A stretch of DNA of 64,000 nucleotides, taken from NCBI GenBank assembly GCA_964603635.1, contig CAZRVH010000003.1:22402-86401 (forward strand), read 5' to 3'. The notes under the pieces are model-generated. The model had not been told where the DNA came from, did not search any database, and was given only the letters and a program-made list of their open reading frames with translations. Positions within the stretch are counted from its first letter, which is position 1. The number at the start of each line of letters is the position of its first letter. Both the position numbers and the translations under genes were made by a program. The stretch comes from CAZRVH01 sp964603635 (GTDB lineage Bacteria > Patescibacteriota > Gracilibacteria > Peribacterales > Peribacteraceae). Positions 25,503 through 33,981 of the stretch are shown here, in pieces.

Positions 25503-28357
25503 CAGGGTTTCCGGGGAAGAAGGATGTAGGCGATGCCGCCGTCGGGATCGTAAACGGGTATCTGCAAACCGAGCCCGGGCGTATTGGCGAAGTCCGCGAA
25601 CGCATTCACTTTCTGGTGGAGGCTTCCGTTGGGATCCTTCTCGATCGTCTGCGTATTCGTATCGAAGACGATGCCGTTGAAACCGAGTGCCTGGAGCCGC
25701 TGCAGCGTGAGGGCGGGATTCTTCTCCTGGTTCAGGCAGTTGAAGTAATCCAACTGCTGGTCCGCCACGGGAATGCGCTCCAGGTTCTTGGGGATGAAGT
25801 ACGGGATGAACGTGCCGATGCGGTACACGTACGGTTGCTCCGGCATGAGCGCCGCGCGCTCCTCGATGGACGTACGTATATCGTCGTAATGCGGGATCGT
25901 CCTCTCTTCCAGGGCATCGGCGGAAATCTTCCCGATGGGATACTCGAGAAGGTTTTTCTGCTGCTCATACTGCCATGCGCGATGCGCGAAGGAACTGAAG
26001 AGCGAAAGCGCGATGAACACCGATGCCGCCGCGGACGAGGCGCGATCCGGAGCGCGCGCGACGAGCGTCTCCAGTCCGATGGCCAAGCCCAGGAACATGC
26101 CGATGCCGTACCACGGGATGCCGTTCGCGAAGAACACCCACTGCAGCAAAAGGAACGCGGTGCCGGCAAACGTCCAGCGCAGCCACCGGCCCTGCTTCAT
26201 CCAGAAGAATGGCAGGAGCAGGAGGATCGGGAAGAGGAGCAGCGCGGGAATGAGCGTGATGTAGTAACCGGCCGTATCGCTGTTCATCACGCTTCTCCAG
26301 GGCAAGGTCAGGTAGTGACCGATGCCGGGATGATCGCCCCAATACCGGTCCAACTCTTCCGTGCGGGCGCTGGAAACGCAAGCGGGATGGGACTCGTCGA
26401 CCCGCAATGCATCGGGAAGGGCGCGGACCTCGCGGTCGGTGTCGGGAATGGCGACCCCCTTGCCGATGACGAATATGGGCGTGTAGGTATTCGGAACGGA
26501 GAACGATACGTTGGGAATGACGTTGCCGTGCGACGCGTTGTTGTACGCGAGCCACGGAAGGACGGCGGCGAAGAACGAAAGGATGAACGTGCCCAGCAAC
26601 ACCCCCGCGGGCCTCGCCTTGTCTCGCCTCTTCCACACGGCATAGCCCAGGAGCGCGCCCCCCGCGACGAATGTCACGGCAAGGACCAACGGCCTGCCCA
26701 TCGCGTCGGCGGAACCGAAGACGCGGCGCGACACGTCGGCCACGTTGAACTGGTACTGTTGCGTATACACGAACCAGGAAAGCAACGCGGAACCCGCGAA
26801 TCCGAACGCGCCGAAGGCGTACCCCAGCAGGATGGCGCCCATCGTCATGATGACCATGACCGCGGTGGGCTTCATGCCGAACGCGATGCCTGCCAAGACG
26901 CCCGCGAGGATGATCCACCGCTTCGCGTCTTCCGGCGGCAACCAGGCCGCTTCCTTCTCCTCCTCATCCGCCGTGGGGAAAAGTGCCACAAACAACGCCA
27001 GCATCGCGAGCGCCCCGATGGCGAAAAGCCCGTTGTCGATCTTCATGTCCGCGAAGGAGAAATGCCCCACCATCGGCAGGGTGTAAAACACGAGCGCGGC
27101 CAGCACGCCCCTTCCTTTTCCAAGATACGCCTGTCCGAACACGATGATGGAGAGAATCGCGAAGACGCCGGCCATCCAGTTCATCAGCATCGAGAGCGTG
27201 GCGCCGAACGTGCTGTCATAGCCGAACAACAGGTATCCGAGGGACGTGACGTACTCCCATTGGAACGTGGGCATGGTGGGGATGAAATGCCCGTAGCTGA
27301 CCAGCAGGTGGGGCTGGTTCAGGTAGCGTCCCAGATCGTCCCAGCCGATGGGGAACGGACGAATGACGCACAGGAAATTGAAGGCGAGATACGACAGAAG
27401 CAGCCACCCGATCGGCAGCGCCGCCGCGTACCACGGCGCATCGTACGACCATTCGTCGGAACGCGCGCGGATGATCCACTCGCGGGACGTGCGGAAGAAA
27501 ACGGCGGGGATACCCAGCACGATGATCCATCCGACGGCAGTCGAGTACAGGGGAAGACCCGTCCAATACGCGAGCAACGAGAGGGACCACAGCAGGACCG
27601 TGTATGCGGACACGCCGAGTCCCAGGCTGAACGCGAGTTCCAGGGCTTTCGTCCGCGCGTTGATCTTCAGCACCGATGCGAGCAATACGCTTCCCAGGAC
27701 GAGCATGGAAAAGAGCGTGGCAAGCACCATGGCCGCCTGCGGCAGCACGCGCGTGACGAACGACGCCTGCATGCACAGCGGCGAAAGGTCGTAGACCGTG
27801 GCGCCGTTATTCGTTTGCCCCACGACCTTCAGGCAGCCCCTGTCATCCAATGCATCGATGTTGGCCGCCAAGGCCTGCAGTTCTTCGGCACTCGCCCCGG
27901 GGTACACCGCGGCCGTGGCCTCGAACAGGCGGCGATTGGGAATGGGATCGGCCCCCCCGTTGTCCCCCAAACTGACGACCGAAAAGAAGAGCCACACGGA
28001 GGCAAGGAAAAGAACCAGGATCTTTGCAGGCGAGAACGTAAGGCGCAGTCTCCAATCCCCGTCACGCATGAATCCGCGGAACAAGACCAGGGCAAACGCG
28101 GCCACGCTCCATGCCAAGTACCATGCGAAGGGGGACATTCGACCGACGGTATGCAAAACGAAGGGGAACAGGGAGTACCACTGGCGGCAAAAGGTATTGT
28201 CCCCGCAGACCCGCACCATGCCGGTTTTCGCATCATCCGAAAGAAGGACGGCCAGATGCTGGTCGACCCCCAGGTAGGAAAGCAGCGTGAAGCTGCCGAA
28301 CAGGACGAGGGCGAAAAAGAAGGCGTAGCGGAGGATGGTGAACGTGCGGTCGGACAT
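25502..28357 (-). CDS. Giant multi-spanning membrane protein, GT-C-like
   Basis: A 951-residue protein with about 13-16 hydrophobic helices (examples near residues 12-34, 68-86, 100-120, 210-235, 245-285 and many up to about 780) and a soluble C-terminal domain (about 800-951). The layout resembles GT-C transferases that use polyprenyl-phosphate sugars, and a polyprenyl-phosphate GT2 is coupled directly downstream (TGATG). I see no certain catalytic signature. RPFPIGWDDLGRYLN near residue 360 has the acidic pair in an early outside loop that GT-C enzymes use. Best guess: it transfers the sugar loaded by the GT2 to a glycan or protein. Confidence 0.6.
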   Translation of the reverse strand: MSDRTFTILRYAFFFALVLFGSFTLLSYLGVDQHLAVLLSDDAKTGMVRVCGDNTFCRQWYSLFPFVLHTVGRMSPFAWYLAWSVAAFALVLFRGFMRDGDWRLRLTFSPAKILVLFLASVWLFFSVVSLGDNGGADPIPNRRLFEATAAVYPGASAEELQALAANIDALDDRGCLKVVGQTNNGATVYDLSPLCMQASFVTRVLPQAAMVLATLFSMLVLGSVLLASVLKINARTKALELAFSLGLGVSAYTVLLWSLSLLAYWTGLPLYSTAVGWIIVLGIPAVFFRTSREWIIRARSDEWSYDAPWYAAALPIGWLLLSYLAFNFLCVIRPFPIGWDDLGRYLNQPHLLVSYGHFIPTMPTFQWEYVTSLGYLLFGYDSTFGATLSMLMNWMAGVFAILSIIVFGQAYLGKGRGVLAALVFYTLPMVGHFSFADMKIDNGLFAIGALAMLALFVALFPTADEEEKEAAWLPPEDAKRWIILAGVLAGIAFGMKPTAVMVIMTMGAILLGYAFGAFGFAGSALLSWFVYTQQYQFNVADVSRRVFGSADAMGRPLVLAVTFVAGGALLGYAVWKRRDKARPAGVLLGTFILSFFAAVLPWLAYNNASHGNVIPNVSFSVPNTYTPIFVIGKGVAIPDTDREVRALPDALRVDESHPACVSSARTEELDRYWGDHPGIGHYLTLPWRSVMNSDTAGYYITLIPALLLFPILLLLPFFWMKQGRWLRWTFAGTAFLLLQWVFFANGIPWYGIGMFLGLAIGLETLVARAPDRASSAAASVFIALSLFSSFAHRAWQYEQQKNLLEYPIGKISADALEERTIPHYDDIRTSIEERAALMPEQPYVYRIGTFIPYFIPKNLERIPVADQQLDYFNCLNQEKNPALTLQRLQALGFNGIVFDTNTQTIEKDPNGSLHQKVNAFADFANTPGLGLQIPVYDPDGGIAYILLPRKP

Positions 28358-28396
28358 GGGGACGAAGCATGGGGTAGAATGAGTTGTATTGTAGGA

Positions 28397-28473
28397 GGGA
28401 AAGGGGAAATGGGAAACGGCAGAAGGGCAGCAAATGCCCATGAAAAGAAATTCCGCTCCTTTTCCCCTTTCCC
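28397..28473. repeat. Degenerate-word hairpin (GGGAAA word), perfect 13-bp core
   Basis: GGGAAAGGGGAAA at 28397-28409 and its exact complement at 28461-28473. It fills the spacer between the divergent membrane-protein gene and sufS, right where the sufS -35 region would lie. Confidence 0.8.
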
Positions 28474-28486
28474 GTCATTATTACTT

Positions 28487-28492
28487 TATAAT
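28487..28492 (+). promoter_or_regulatory. -10 box of sufS
   Basis: A perfect TATAAT, 9 bases before the ATG. The position of the -35 box is occupied by the pyrimidine arm of the hairpin and does not resemble TTGACA. Confidence 0.45.
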
Positions 28493-28501
28493 AGTCGCCC
28501 C

Positions 28502-29731
28502 ATGCCCCTCGATATCCCCTCGATCCGCAGGCAATTCCCCCTTTTTTCAAACAGAAAAGGGCTCGTTTACCTGGATTCCGCCGCAACCGCGCAGAAACCG
28601 GAGGCTGTTTTGGAGGCGATGGATGCCTTCTATAAGAACTCGAATGCGAACCCACACCGCGGCATGCACGGACTCGCGGAAGAAGCGACCGTCGCCTACG
28701 AGAACGCGCGCAAGACCATCCAAAAATTCCTGAACGCATCGTCGCCGGAAGAAATCGTCTTCACGAAGAACGCGACGGAAGGAATCAATATCGTCGCGCA
28801 AGGCATGGTGCCCAACATGCACGACGGCGACGCGATCATCCTGAGCATTTTGGAACACCATTCGAACATCGTTCCGTGGATGCACCTCGCGCGCCAGAAA
28901 AACCTCCAGGTCCGATGGGTCGGCATCGATGAAAAAGGAATGTTGAAGATGGAAGAACTCGACGCGCACCTGGCCGACGGCAAGGCGAAGATGGTAGCCG
29001 TGACGGGACTGGGCAACGTGCTCGGCACGAAGCCGGACATCCGCGCAATCGTGGAAAAATCACACGCGGTAGGAGCGCTCGTCCTCGTCGACGCGACGCA
29101 GCTCGCGGTGCATGAGGCGATCGACGTACAAAAAATCGATTGTGATTTCCTTGTATGCTCTAGCCATAAACTCTATGGTCCGACAGGAATCGGCGCGCTC
29201 TACGGCAAGAAAAAACATCTCGATTCCATGCCGCCGTTCGCGTACGGAAGCATGATGATCGACACGGTGACGGAGGAGGGATTTTCCCTCGCGGACATTC
29301 CGCAAAGATTCGAAGCGGGCACGCAACCGGTCGCGGAAGCAGTCGGATTCGCCGCGGCCCTCGACTGGCTCACGCAGTTCCCCCTCGAGGATCGCAAGCA
29401 CCACGAACGCATGTTGCTCGCGGCCGCGCTCGACATGCTGTCATCGGTCAAAGGCGTGCACGTTCTCGGGCCGAAAAACGCGGATGATATTTCCGGCTGC
29501 ATCAGCTTCACCGCGGATGGCGTCCACCCCCACGACCTCACGGACATCCTGGGAAAGAACGGCTTCTGCCTCCGCGCCGGCCACCACTGCGCGCAACCGC
29601 TGCACGACCGCCTGAAGATCCCCGCCACCGCCCGCCTCTCGGTCGGCATCTACAATACGATTGAAGAAATAGAGCGACTAGGCCCGGCAATAAAAACAAT
29701 TCTTCAAAAATTCCTACAAGCTACAACCTAA
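28502..29731 (+). CDS. sufS: Cysteine desulfurase, SufS type
   Basis: A 409-residue PLP enzyme that takes sulfur from cysteine for Fe-S cluster assembly. The PLP lysine is in SSHKLYGPTG (K223), and the persulfide cysteine is in RAGHHCAQPLH (C363), the group II pattern. I start at MPLDIPSIRRQFPLF; the very long open frame upstream is antisense to the membrane protein gene. SufU follows after 43 bases. The last codons (LQKFLQATT) and the stop lie in a pyrimidine-rich repeat. Confidence 0.95.
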   Translation: MPLDIPSIRRQFPLFSNRKGLVYLDSAATAQKPEAVLEAMDAFYKNSNANPHRGMHGLAEEATVAYENARKTIQKFLNASSPEEIVFTKNATEGINIVAQGMVPNMHDGDAIILSILEHHSNIVPWMHLARQKNLQVRWVGIDEKGMLKMEELDAHLADGKAKMVAVTGLGNVLGTKPDIRAIVEKSHAVGALVLVDATQLAVHEAIDVQKIDCDFLVCSSHKLYGPTGIGALYGKKKHLDSMPPFAYGSMMIDTVTEEGFSLADIPQRFEAGTQPVAEAVGFAAALDWLTQFPLEDRKHHERMLLAAALDMLSSVKGVHVLGPKNADDISGCISFTADGVHPHDLTDILGKNGFCLRAGHHCAQPLHDRLKIPATARLSVGIYNTIEEIERLGPAIKTILQKFLQATT

Positions 29732-29745
29732 TTCCTACAAGCTTT
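29704..29745. repeat. Solo pyrimidine arm over the end of sufS
   Basis: TTCCTACAAGCTACAACCT, then AATTCCTACAAGCTT: two copies of one word (AGCTTGTAG class). It supplies the final residues and TAA stop of SufS. No opposing arm is visible. Confidence 0.6.
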
Positions 29746-29774
29746 TTACAAATATCTTCAGCAGCCACAGTTGT

Positions 29775-30182
29775 ATGGATATCTACGCGGAAAACATCAT
29801 CGACCACTACAAAAACCCGCATCGCAAGCGACGACTGGCATCCCCCGCCGTGTCCCATGCGGAATTGAACGCAAGCTGCGGCGACACGCTAACGCTAGAC
29901 CTGGCCATCGAAAACGGCATCGTGACGGACGTGGGCTGGACGGGTGACGGCTGCGCTATCAGCCAGGCAGGAATGTCCATCCTGTCGGAACAGCTGATCG
30001 GAAAAGCGTTACCCGACCTGGACGCACTTCATGCGGAAACCATCAAGGAAACCTTCGGCGTGCCCATCGGGGCACGACGCATGAAATGCGCCCTTCTCTC
30101 CCTCCATACCCTGAAGAACGCCCTGCATGCCTATCGAGGCGAACCTGGCCAGAGCTGGCAGGAAACAGTGGATTCCCACTGA
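29775..30182 (+). CDS. sufU: Fe-S assembly scaffold/sulfur-transfer protein SufU
   Basis: A 135-residue IscU-like protein. The conserved ligands are C35 with D37 (SCGD), C60 (DGCAIS) and C105 (RMKCAL). The SufU type takes sulfur from SufS through a zinc site; it fits as the direct partner of the gene before it. The IscU-type extra histidine motif is absent. SufB/C/D are not in the window. Confidence 0.92.
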   Translation: MDIYAENIIDHYKNPHRKRRLASPAVSHAELNASCGDTLTLDLAIENGIVTDVGWTGDGCAISQAGMSILSEQLIGKALPDLDALHAETIKETFGVPIGARRMKCALLSLHTLKNALHAYRGEPGQSWQETVDSH

Positions 30183-30208
30183 TAGATGGGTTAGGATTGC
30201 GGCCCCAA

Positions 30209-30283
30209 GCCGTCCTAGCTCAGTGGTAGAGCACGTCCATGGTAAGGACGGGGTCGCCGGTTCAATCCCGGTGGACGGCTCCA
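30209..30283 (+). tRNA. tRNA-Thr (anticodon GGT)
   Basis: Acceptor GCCGTCC pairs with GGACGGC, followed by T and encoded CCA. D arm GCTC...GAGC, anticodon stem GTCC/GGAC with loop ATGGTAA (GGT anticodon), T arm GCCGG/CCGGT with TTCAATC. All arms are intact. Confidence 0.95.
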
Positions 30284-30306
30284 TTCTTTCAATAGCAAAC
30301 CAATAA

Positions 30307-30486
30307 GCCGTCCTAGCTCCCGGCTTCGCCAAGGCTACGGCGGGCAGGCAGTGCTTGCGAGCGAAAGCGAGCCCAACAAAACAACATCTGACGCATCAGC
30401 GTCATGTCCATGGTAAGGACGGGGTCGCCGGTTCAATCCCGGCCTGTCGGCCGAAGCCCGCAGGCGAAGGCTGATGGACGGCTCCA
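30307..30486 (+). pseudogene. Second tRNA-Thr copy broken by two repeat insertions
   Basis: Matches the upstream tRNA base for base in three blocks: 30307-30319 (acceptor start), 30406-30442 (anticodon arm, variable and most of the T arm) and 30475-30486 (acceptor end with CCA). An 86-base insert replaces 13 bases of the D arm; a 32-base insert splits the T stem. Both inserts contain CGGCTTCGCCAAGGC/GCGAAGGC-type repeat sequence also found after tRNA-Ser. A functional tRNA would need removal of both inserts, for which there is no known mechanism. Confidence 0.85.
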
Positions 30487-30540
30487 TTCTTTTTACATTT
30501 ACAGGCAAACATCACCGCATCAGATGTATGATGTCCGCAT

Positions 30541-31056
30541 ATGGGCCGCCGCTCCCCCGTCACCGTGCATGTGGATGACCTGATGCAGCAATGCACCTAC
30601 GTGCTCACCGAGCCGGAAGGGAAGAATTTTGACGAACGCTTCCAGCCGGAACTGACGCCGAAGCAGATGCTCGCGCTCGGTGTCTTCGGCGGGAAGTACA
30701 TGACGGACTGCGCGAAGGAATTCCCAAAAGACTGGTTCGCGCACGCGAAACTTTCCCCGGAAAAACACGACAGGACGCTGAACTTCTTCGGCGTGGACGC
30801 CAGCCAGTCATTGAAAATTTGGAGAAAGAAAGGATGGATCCACCCCGCCGACCCGCGCGGCTGGTTCCAGTGGTACTGCCGCTACTACATGGGCCGACGA
30901 TTACCCGAAGAAGACGACAGGCAGATCAAGCGGTGGCTCGCGATCCGGCGGCACATCACGCAGATCAAAAAGAACTGCGACGCGGGCGACCTTTCCTGCA
31001 GGCGACGGCAGCGCCAGGCCGTGCTGCACTGGGCGTACGACGCGCGGAAGATCTGA
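30541..31056 (+). CDS. Conserved-looking hypothetical protein, rich in aromatic residues
   Basis: A 171-residue soluble basic protein with no family I can name. It has many Trp/Tyr/Cys residues (GGKYMTDCAKEFPKDWF, GWFQWYCRYYMGRRLP) and a Cys-rich end (KKNCDAGDLSCRRRQR). These patterns suggest a small folded enzyme or nucleic-acid-associated domain, but nothing specific. TATGAT lies 8 bases before the ATG. It follows the tRNA-Thr pair and converges with the next gene. Confidence 0.65.
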   Translation: MGRRSPVTVHVDDLMQQCTYVLTEPEGKNFDERFQPELTPKQMLALGVFGGKYMTDCAKEFPKDWFAHAKLSPEKHDRTLNFFGVDASQSLKIWRKKGWIHPADPRGWFQWYCRYYMGRRLPEEDDRQIKRWLAIRRHITQIKKNCDAGDLSCRRRQRQAVLHWAYDARKI

Positions 31057-31095
31057 GAAAAATACGACGAGATCCCGTACGCGCCGCCGTACGGA

Positions 31096-31554
31096 CTATC
31101 GAATGATATTTGGATCGAGAACGCGCCGAATCTCCCAATGCGTAGCATTTTGACCCTCCTTAAGACGTTGCGAAGACACATCCTGCCTTCTTGTCTCGGC
31201 GTCCGATATGACCTGCTCAAACCGTTCCAAGGCCACCCGAACGTCATCCAATCCTGTCTTTGTCGTCCCCGTGCCAAATTGCACCAAGAAGCGACGGTCA
31301 TGGGCGCCATTCTGCACGGCAAGAACCGGATTGCGGTGACCATCCGTGACTTCGACCAATCGCAGCAAGTTCGGTTCGCACTCTAGGAAAAGCGCGTCGC
31401 CTACCGGGATGGAAAAAGTCGGGGTAGAACGGAAAGGCCGTCCCTCGATCCCAGGCGAACGGGATTTCCTTAGTTCCCGTGTACTCGCAAGCAGGTCGTC
31501 GAATCGAGATCGCAATTGATTGACGTCATCCGTGGAGACTTCGGGGTGTTGCAT
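31096..31554 (-). CDS. Hypothetical protein with a consensus promoter
   Basis: A 152-residue soluble protein of unknown function. It has an N-terminal helix rich in charged residues (VNQLRSRFDDLLASTRELRK) and a central beta-rich part (TFSIPVGDALFLECEPNLLRLVEV). No membrane segment or catalytic signature is seen. The strong promoter implies it is expressed. A GTACGG/CCGTAC hairpin lies between its stop and the convergent gene. Confidence 0.6.
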   Translation of the reverse strand: MQHPEVSTDDVNQLRSRFDDLLASTRELRKSRSPGIEGRPFRSTPTFSIPVGDALFLECEPNLLRLVEVTDGHRNPVLAVQNGAHDRRFLVQFGTGTTKTGLDDVRVALERFEQVISDAETRRQDVSSQRLKEGQNATHWEIRRVLDPNIIR

Positions 31555-31577
31555 GGAATGTGTTGAGAAACACTTAT

Positions 31578-31606
31578 ATTATATTATAAATACTGTATTA
31601 TGTCAA
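31578..31606 (-). promoter_or_regulatory. Perfect consensus sigma-70 promoter
   Basis: Reverse strand: TTGACA, 17-base spacer, TATAAT, all matching consensus. It is the best promoter seen in the window and drives the 152-residue hypothetical gene with a leader of about 16 bases. Confidence 0.85.
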
Positions 31607-31664
31607 ATTCAACGTAAGGGGTCAATAGCTTGGAAACACCCTCGGTATCGTTTGACACCATGCC

Positions 31665-32327
31665 TTACAGCACCATCGAAAAGCCGCTGAACACTCCTTC
31701 CATGATCCAGCGAACCCATGCACTCAGCAGCGGGAACGGCAGGAAGGATTCGAAGAGGAGGAGGAACAGCAGGATGTACGGACCCACACGCAAGAAATCG
31801 TCGTAGCGGTCCTCGTACCGCAGCGGGACGAAGAGGCGCAGCACGTTGCTGCCGTCGAGCGGCGCGATCGGGAAGAGGTTGAAGGCCATAAGGGCCAGGT
31901 TCACGAACAGCGATCCCTGCAAAATCATCAGGATGATCGTCATCAGCGGGGAACCGGTGGACGTGCCGCGCAGGAGATCTTCCACGCTGCCGGGATCGCG
32001 CAGCGCGATGAGGCTCAGGAGGGCGTACGCGATGAATGCCAGGATGAGGTTACTGAACGGACCCGCGATGGCCGTGAGGGCCATCCCCCCTTTGTGATGC
32101 TTGAAATACGCGGGATTCACGGGCACGGGCTTGGCCCATCCGAATCCGACGACGAGGAACATGAGGGCGCCGAGCGCGTCCAAGTGCGCGATGGGATTCA
32201 CCGTCAGGCGGCCCATGTCGCGGGGGGTGGGATCCCCCAACCTGTCTGCCGTAAACGCATGCGCCCATTCGTGGACCGAAATGGCGATGAGAATGGCGAT
32301 GATGTAGGTGGGATTGAGGAAGTCCAT
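31665..32327 (-). CDS. Site-2 protease-like M50 metallopeptidase
   Basis: A 220-residue membrane protease of the short M50 group. The zinc motif HEWAH is near residue 20 and the third ligand in FPIAPLDGS near residue 160; about five membrane spans are visible. No PDZ domain is present. Such proteins cut membrane-bound substrates within the bilayer. I start at MDFLNPTYI; a start five codons upstream is possible. It stands alone; no sigma or anti-sigma factor is nearby. Confidence 0.88.
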   Translation of the reverse strand: MDFLNPTYIIAILIAISVHEWAHAFTADRLGDPTPRDMGRLTVNPIAHLDALGALMFLVVGFGWAKPVPVNPAYFKHHKGGMALTAIAGPFSNLILAFIAYALLSLIALRDPGSVEDLLRGTSTGSPLMTIILMILQGSLFVNLALMAFNLFPIAPLDGSNVLRLFVPLRYEDRYDDFLRVGPYILLFLLLFESFLPFPLLSAWVRWIMEGVFSGFSMVL

Positions 32328-32371
32328 AGGGGCGTGCTGCACTATAGAGGACGGGTGACGAGAGGGAAAAT

Positions 32372-32468
32372 GGTGGAAACGGGGTGATAGGGTATAGATA
32401 ATAAAAGTCTAAAAGAGTGAAAAACGCACGTTCTACAGGCTATAACCTACCACCTATAACCTCGAACC
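32372..32468. repeat. Degenerate-word hairpin (GGTTATAG word)
   Basis: Left arm 32372-32400 (GGGGTGATAGGGTATAG and flanks), right arm 32433-32468 (GGCTATAACCTACC, ACCTATAACC). It lies between the divergent M50 and rpmB genes and ends 5 bases before the rpmB -35 box. Confidence 0.7.
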
Positions 32469-32473
32469 TCCAT

Positions 32474-32502
32474 TTGACAGCACGCCGATCCTCCATTACT
32501 CT
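32474..32502 (+). promoter_or_regulatory. rpmB promoter
   Basis: TTGACA, 17-base spacer, TACTCT; the ATG is 11 bases after the -10, so the leader is about 5 bases or less. Confidence 0.65.
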
Positions 32503-32513
32503 GCCGCAGCTCT

Positions 32514-32723
32514 ATGGCACGCGCATGCGTCAAAACCGGCAAGAAGACCGCTTTCGGGAACACCCGAAGCCACTCGCTGCGCTCCACGCGCCGCTCCTGG
32601 AAGGTAAACATGCAAAAGAAGCGCGTGTTTGACCCCGCTACGGGCATGTACAAGACGATGAAGGTTTCGACGAGCTACCTGCGCACGCTCGCGAAGAGAA
32701 TGCAGAAGGGATTGAAGGCGTAA
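32514..32723 (+). CDS. rpmB: 50S ribosomal protein bL28
   Basis: A 69-residue protein with the L28 plan: ARACVKTGKKTAFGN, then SHSLRSTRRSWKVNMQ and VSTSYLRTLAKRM. The N-terminal Cys is kept but the rest of the zinc set is absent, as in zinc-free variants. Monocistronic with its own promoter. Confidence 0.92.
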   Translation: MARACVKTGKKTAFGNTRSHSLRSTRRSWKVNMQKKRVFDPATGMYKTMKVSTSYLRTLAKRMQKGLKA

Positions 32724-32727
32724 GCTC

Positions 32728-32756
32728 TTGAAAAGAATGTCAAGGCGGCCTAGTAT
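32728..32756 (+). promoter_or_regulatory. Leaderless-type promoter
   Basis: TTGAAA, 17-base spacer, TAGTAT ending 6 bases before the following ATG. The -35 begins 5 bases past the rpmB stop. Confidence 0.55.
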
Positions 32757-32762
32757 TTTTCC

Positions 32763-32984
32763 ATGCCCAAAGAACGGACGGATATGGAAATCATCGAAGA
32801 TCTGGAGACGAGACTAAATAATAATGAGCGCCTTAATCCTGATGAGCGCTTTGTCTGCATTGATGACAGGGAATGGAGCCGTACGGAGCTGCTTACTGCA
32901 ATGAAAACCGGGAGTCCCCTCGGTCAAGAACTGCTGGCAAACTATCGCGAGCTCACAAGGCTAATAAGCGGCGTGCCAAACTAA
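32763..32984 (+). CDS. Small acidic hypothetical protein
   Basis: A 73-residue protein, mostly helical and charged (TDMEIIEDLETRLNNNERLNPDERF, ending YRELTRLISGV). No known family. It has its own leaderless-type promoter and converges with the YciF-like gene; the stops are a base apart. Base composition is lower in GC than the neighbours, as in recently gained genes. Confidence 0.55.
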   Translation: MPKERTDMEIIEDLETRLNNNERLNPDERFVCIDDREWSRTELLTAMKTGSPLGQELLANYRELTRLISGVPN

Positions 32985-32985
32985 A

Positions 32986-33507
32986 TTAATACCCTTCGTT
33001 CCCCATACCGGATGCCTTTTTCATGGCGGTCGGGTTCACCGAACCTTCGGCGATTTTCGTAAGGAGCTTGTCCGCCTTTCCCTCTTCCTTCAGCGTTTGA
33101 TTGAGAAGTTTCGCCACGGTGCGATGCTTCATCATCTTCGCGTACTGCAAAGCCGAGCCGTACGCGGCGATTTCGTAGTGTTCCACGCGTTGCGCATCCG
33201 CGATGATGGCCGCGTCCAGGACGGATGGCACGCTATCCTCGCCCAGGGTCTTTTCACCTTCCGACAACAAACCTTTCATGCCGTTGCACGTCGTCTTTTC
33301 TGGACCTTCGCCTAGTGCCTTGAACGCTTCTTCCAAACGCTTCACATGCACCTGTGTCTGCTTCAGGTGATCCTTGAAGGCTTTCTTTAATTTGGCGTCC
33401 TTCGCCGCCGCGGCCAATTTTGGCAAAGCCTGCGTCAGCTGGAGTTCGGCATCGTACAAATCGGATAATTCGTGCAATAAAAGTTCGTGAAAAGTGGCGA
33501 GTGACAT
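32986..33507 (-). CDS. Ferritin-like DUF892 (YciF family) protein
   Basis: A 173-residue four-helix bundle: FHELLLHELSDLYDAELQLTQALP at the start and AQRVEHYEIAAYGSA near residue 110 carry the Glu/His pattern of a di-metal site. The YciF family is often stress-induced, but its function is unclear. It is transcribed alone in the reverse direction. Confidence 0.85.
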   Translation of the reverse strand: MSLATFHELLLHELSDLYDAELQLTQALPKLAAAAKDAKLKKAFKDHLKQTQVHVKRLEEAFKALGEGPEKTTCNGMKGLLSEGEKTLGEDSVPSVLDAAIIADAQRVEHYEIAAYGSALQYAKMMKHRTVAKLLNQTLKEEGKADKLLTKIAEGSVNPTAMKKASGMGNEGY

Positions 33508-33567
33508 ACGGAAAAGGTAATGGAAATAGGGCTTCTATGACGGGACATTCGCCCAGGACTTACACGA

Positions 33568-33966
33568 TCAGAAGACTGATTTCCTGTTTTCCTTTATTTC
33601 GCTTCGGTGATGCTTCGCATCGAGTGTTTTCAACTTTGATTTCCTGTTGCGGCGGGCTTTTTGCTTACGGATCTTGAACGCCTCTTTCTGAAGCTGGGAT
33701 TCTTTTCCTTTGATCTTTTCTTCCAATTTGAGAATCAGCAGCTTCCAAGCTGACAGCCTGTTCCTGCTTTGCTCCCGATGCGCCTGCACCTTCACCTCGA
33801 TCCCCGTGGGACGATGGATGAGTTGCACGGTACTGGATGTCTTGTTTACTTTCTGACCACCCTTCCCGCTGCCGCGCACGAAGGATTCCTCCACGTCGTT
33901 CGGATCCAGCTTCAGATCGGAAGCCATCGCGACCAGTGCCGGTGAGAGTTCGACGGGAAAGGTCAT
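33568..33966 (-). CDS. Short release-factor domain protein with GGQ (ArfB/RF-1 domain-like)
   Basis: A 132-residue protein with RGSGKGGQKVNKTSSTVQL: GGQ at 36-38, the peptidyl-tRNA hydrolysis motif, and an Arg/Lys-rich tail (KIRKQKARRNRKSKLK). It lacks the codon-recognition domains. Such proteins rescue stalled ribosomes (ArfB) or assist release; the basic tail, which enters the mRNA channel in ArfB, fits. It is 15 bases downstream of the DUF218 gene. Confidence 0.82.
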   Translation of the reverse strand: MTFPVELSPALVAMASDLKLDPNDVEESFVRGSGKGGQKVNKTSSTVQLIHRPTGIEVKVQAHREQSRNRLSAWKLLILKLEEKIKGKESQLQKEAFKIRKQKARRNRKSKLKTLDAKHHRSEIKENRKSVF

Positions 33967-33981
33967 AGCAGGATCAGTATA

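Noticed and set aside
25616..28501. A very long forward open frame that continues into sufS
   Set aside because: It is antisense to the coherent multi-span membrane protein gene and reads as Arg/Gly/His-rich nonsense; the sufS family similarity begins exactly at the ATG at 28502.
30307..30486. Functional intron-containing tRNA
   Set aside because: The inserts are in the D and T arms, carry dispersed repeat sequence, and have no group I/II intron features or anticodon-loop position.
30402..30596. Reverse ORF containing the phrase GIEPATPSLPWT
   Set aside because: It is the antisense translation of the tRNA-Thr copies; the same phrase appears again over the intact tRNA.
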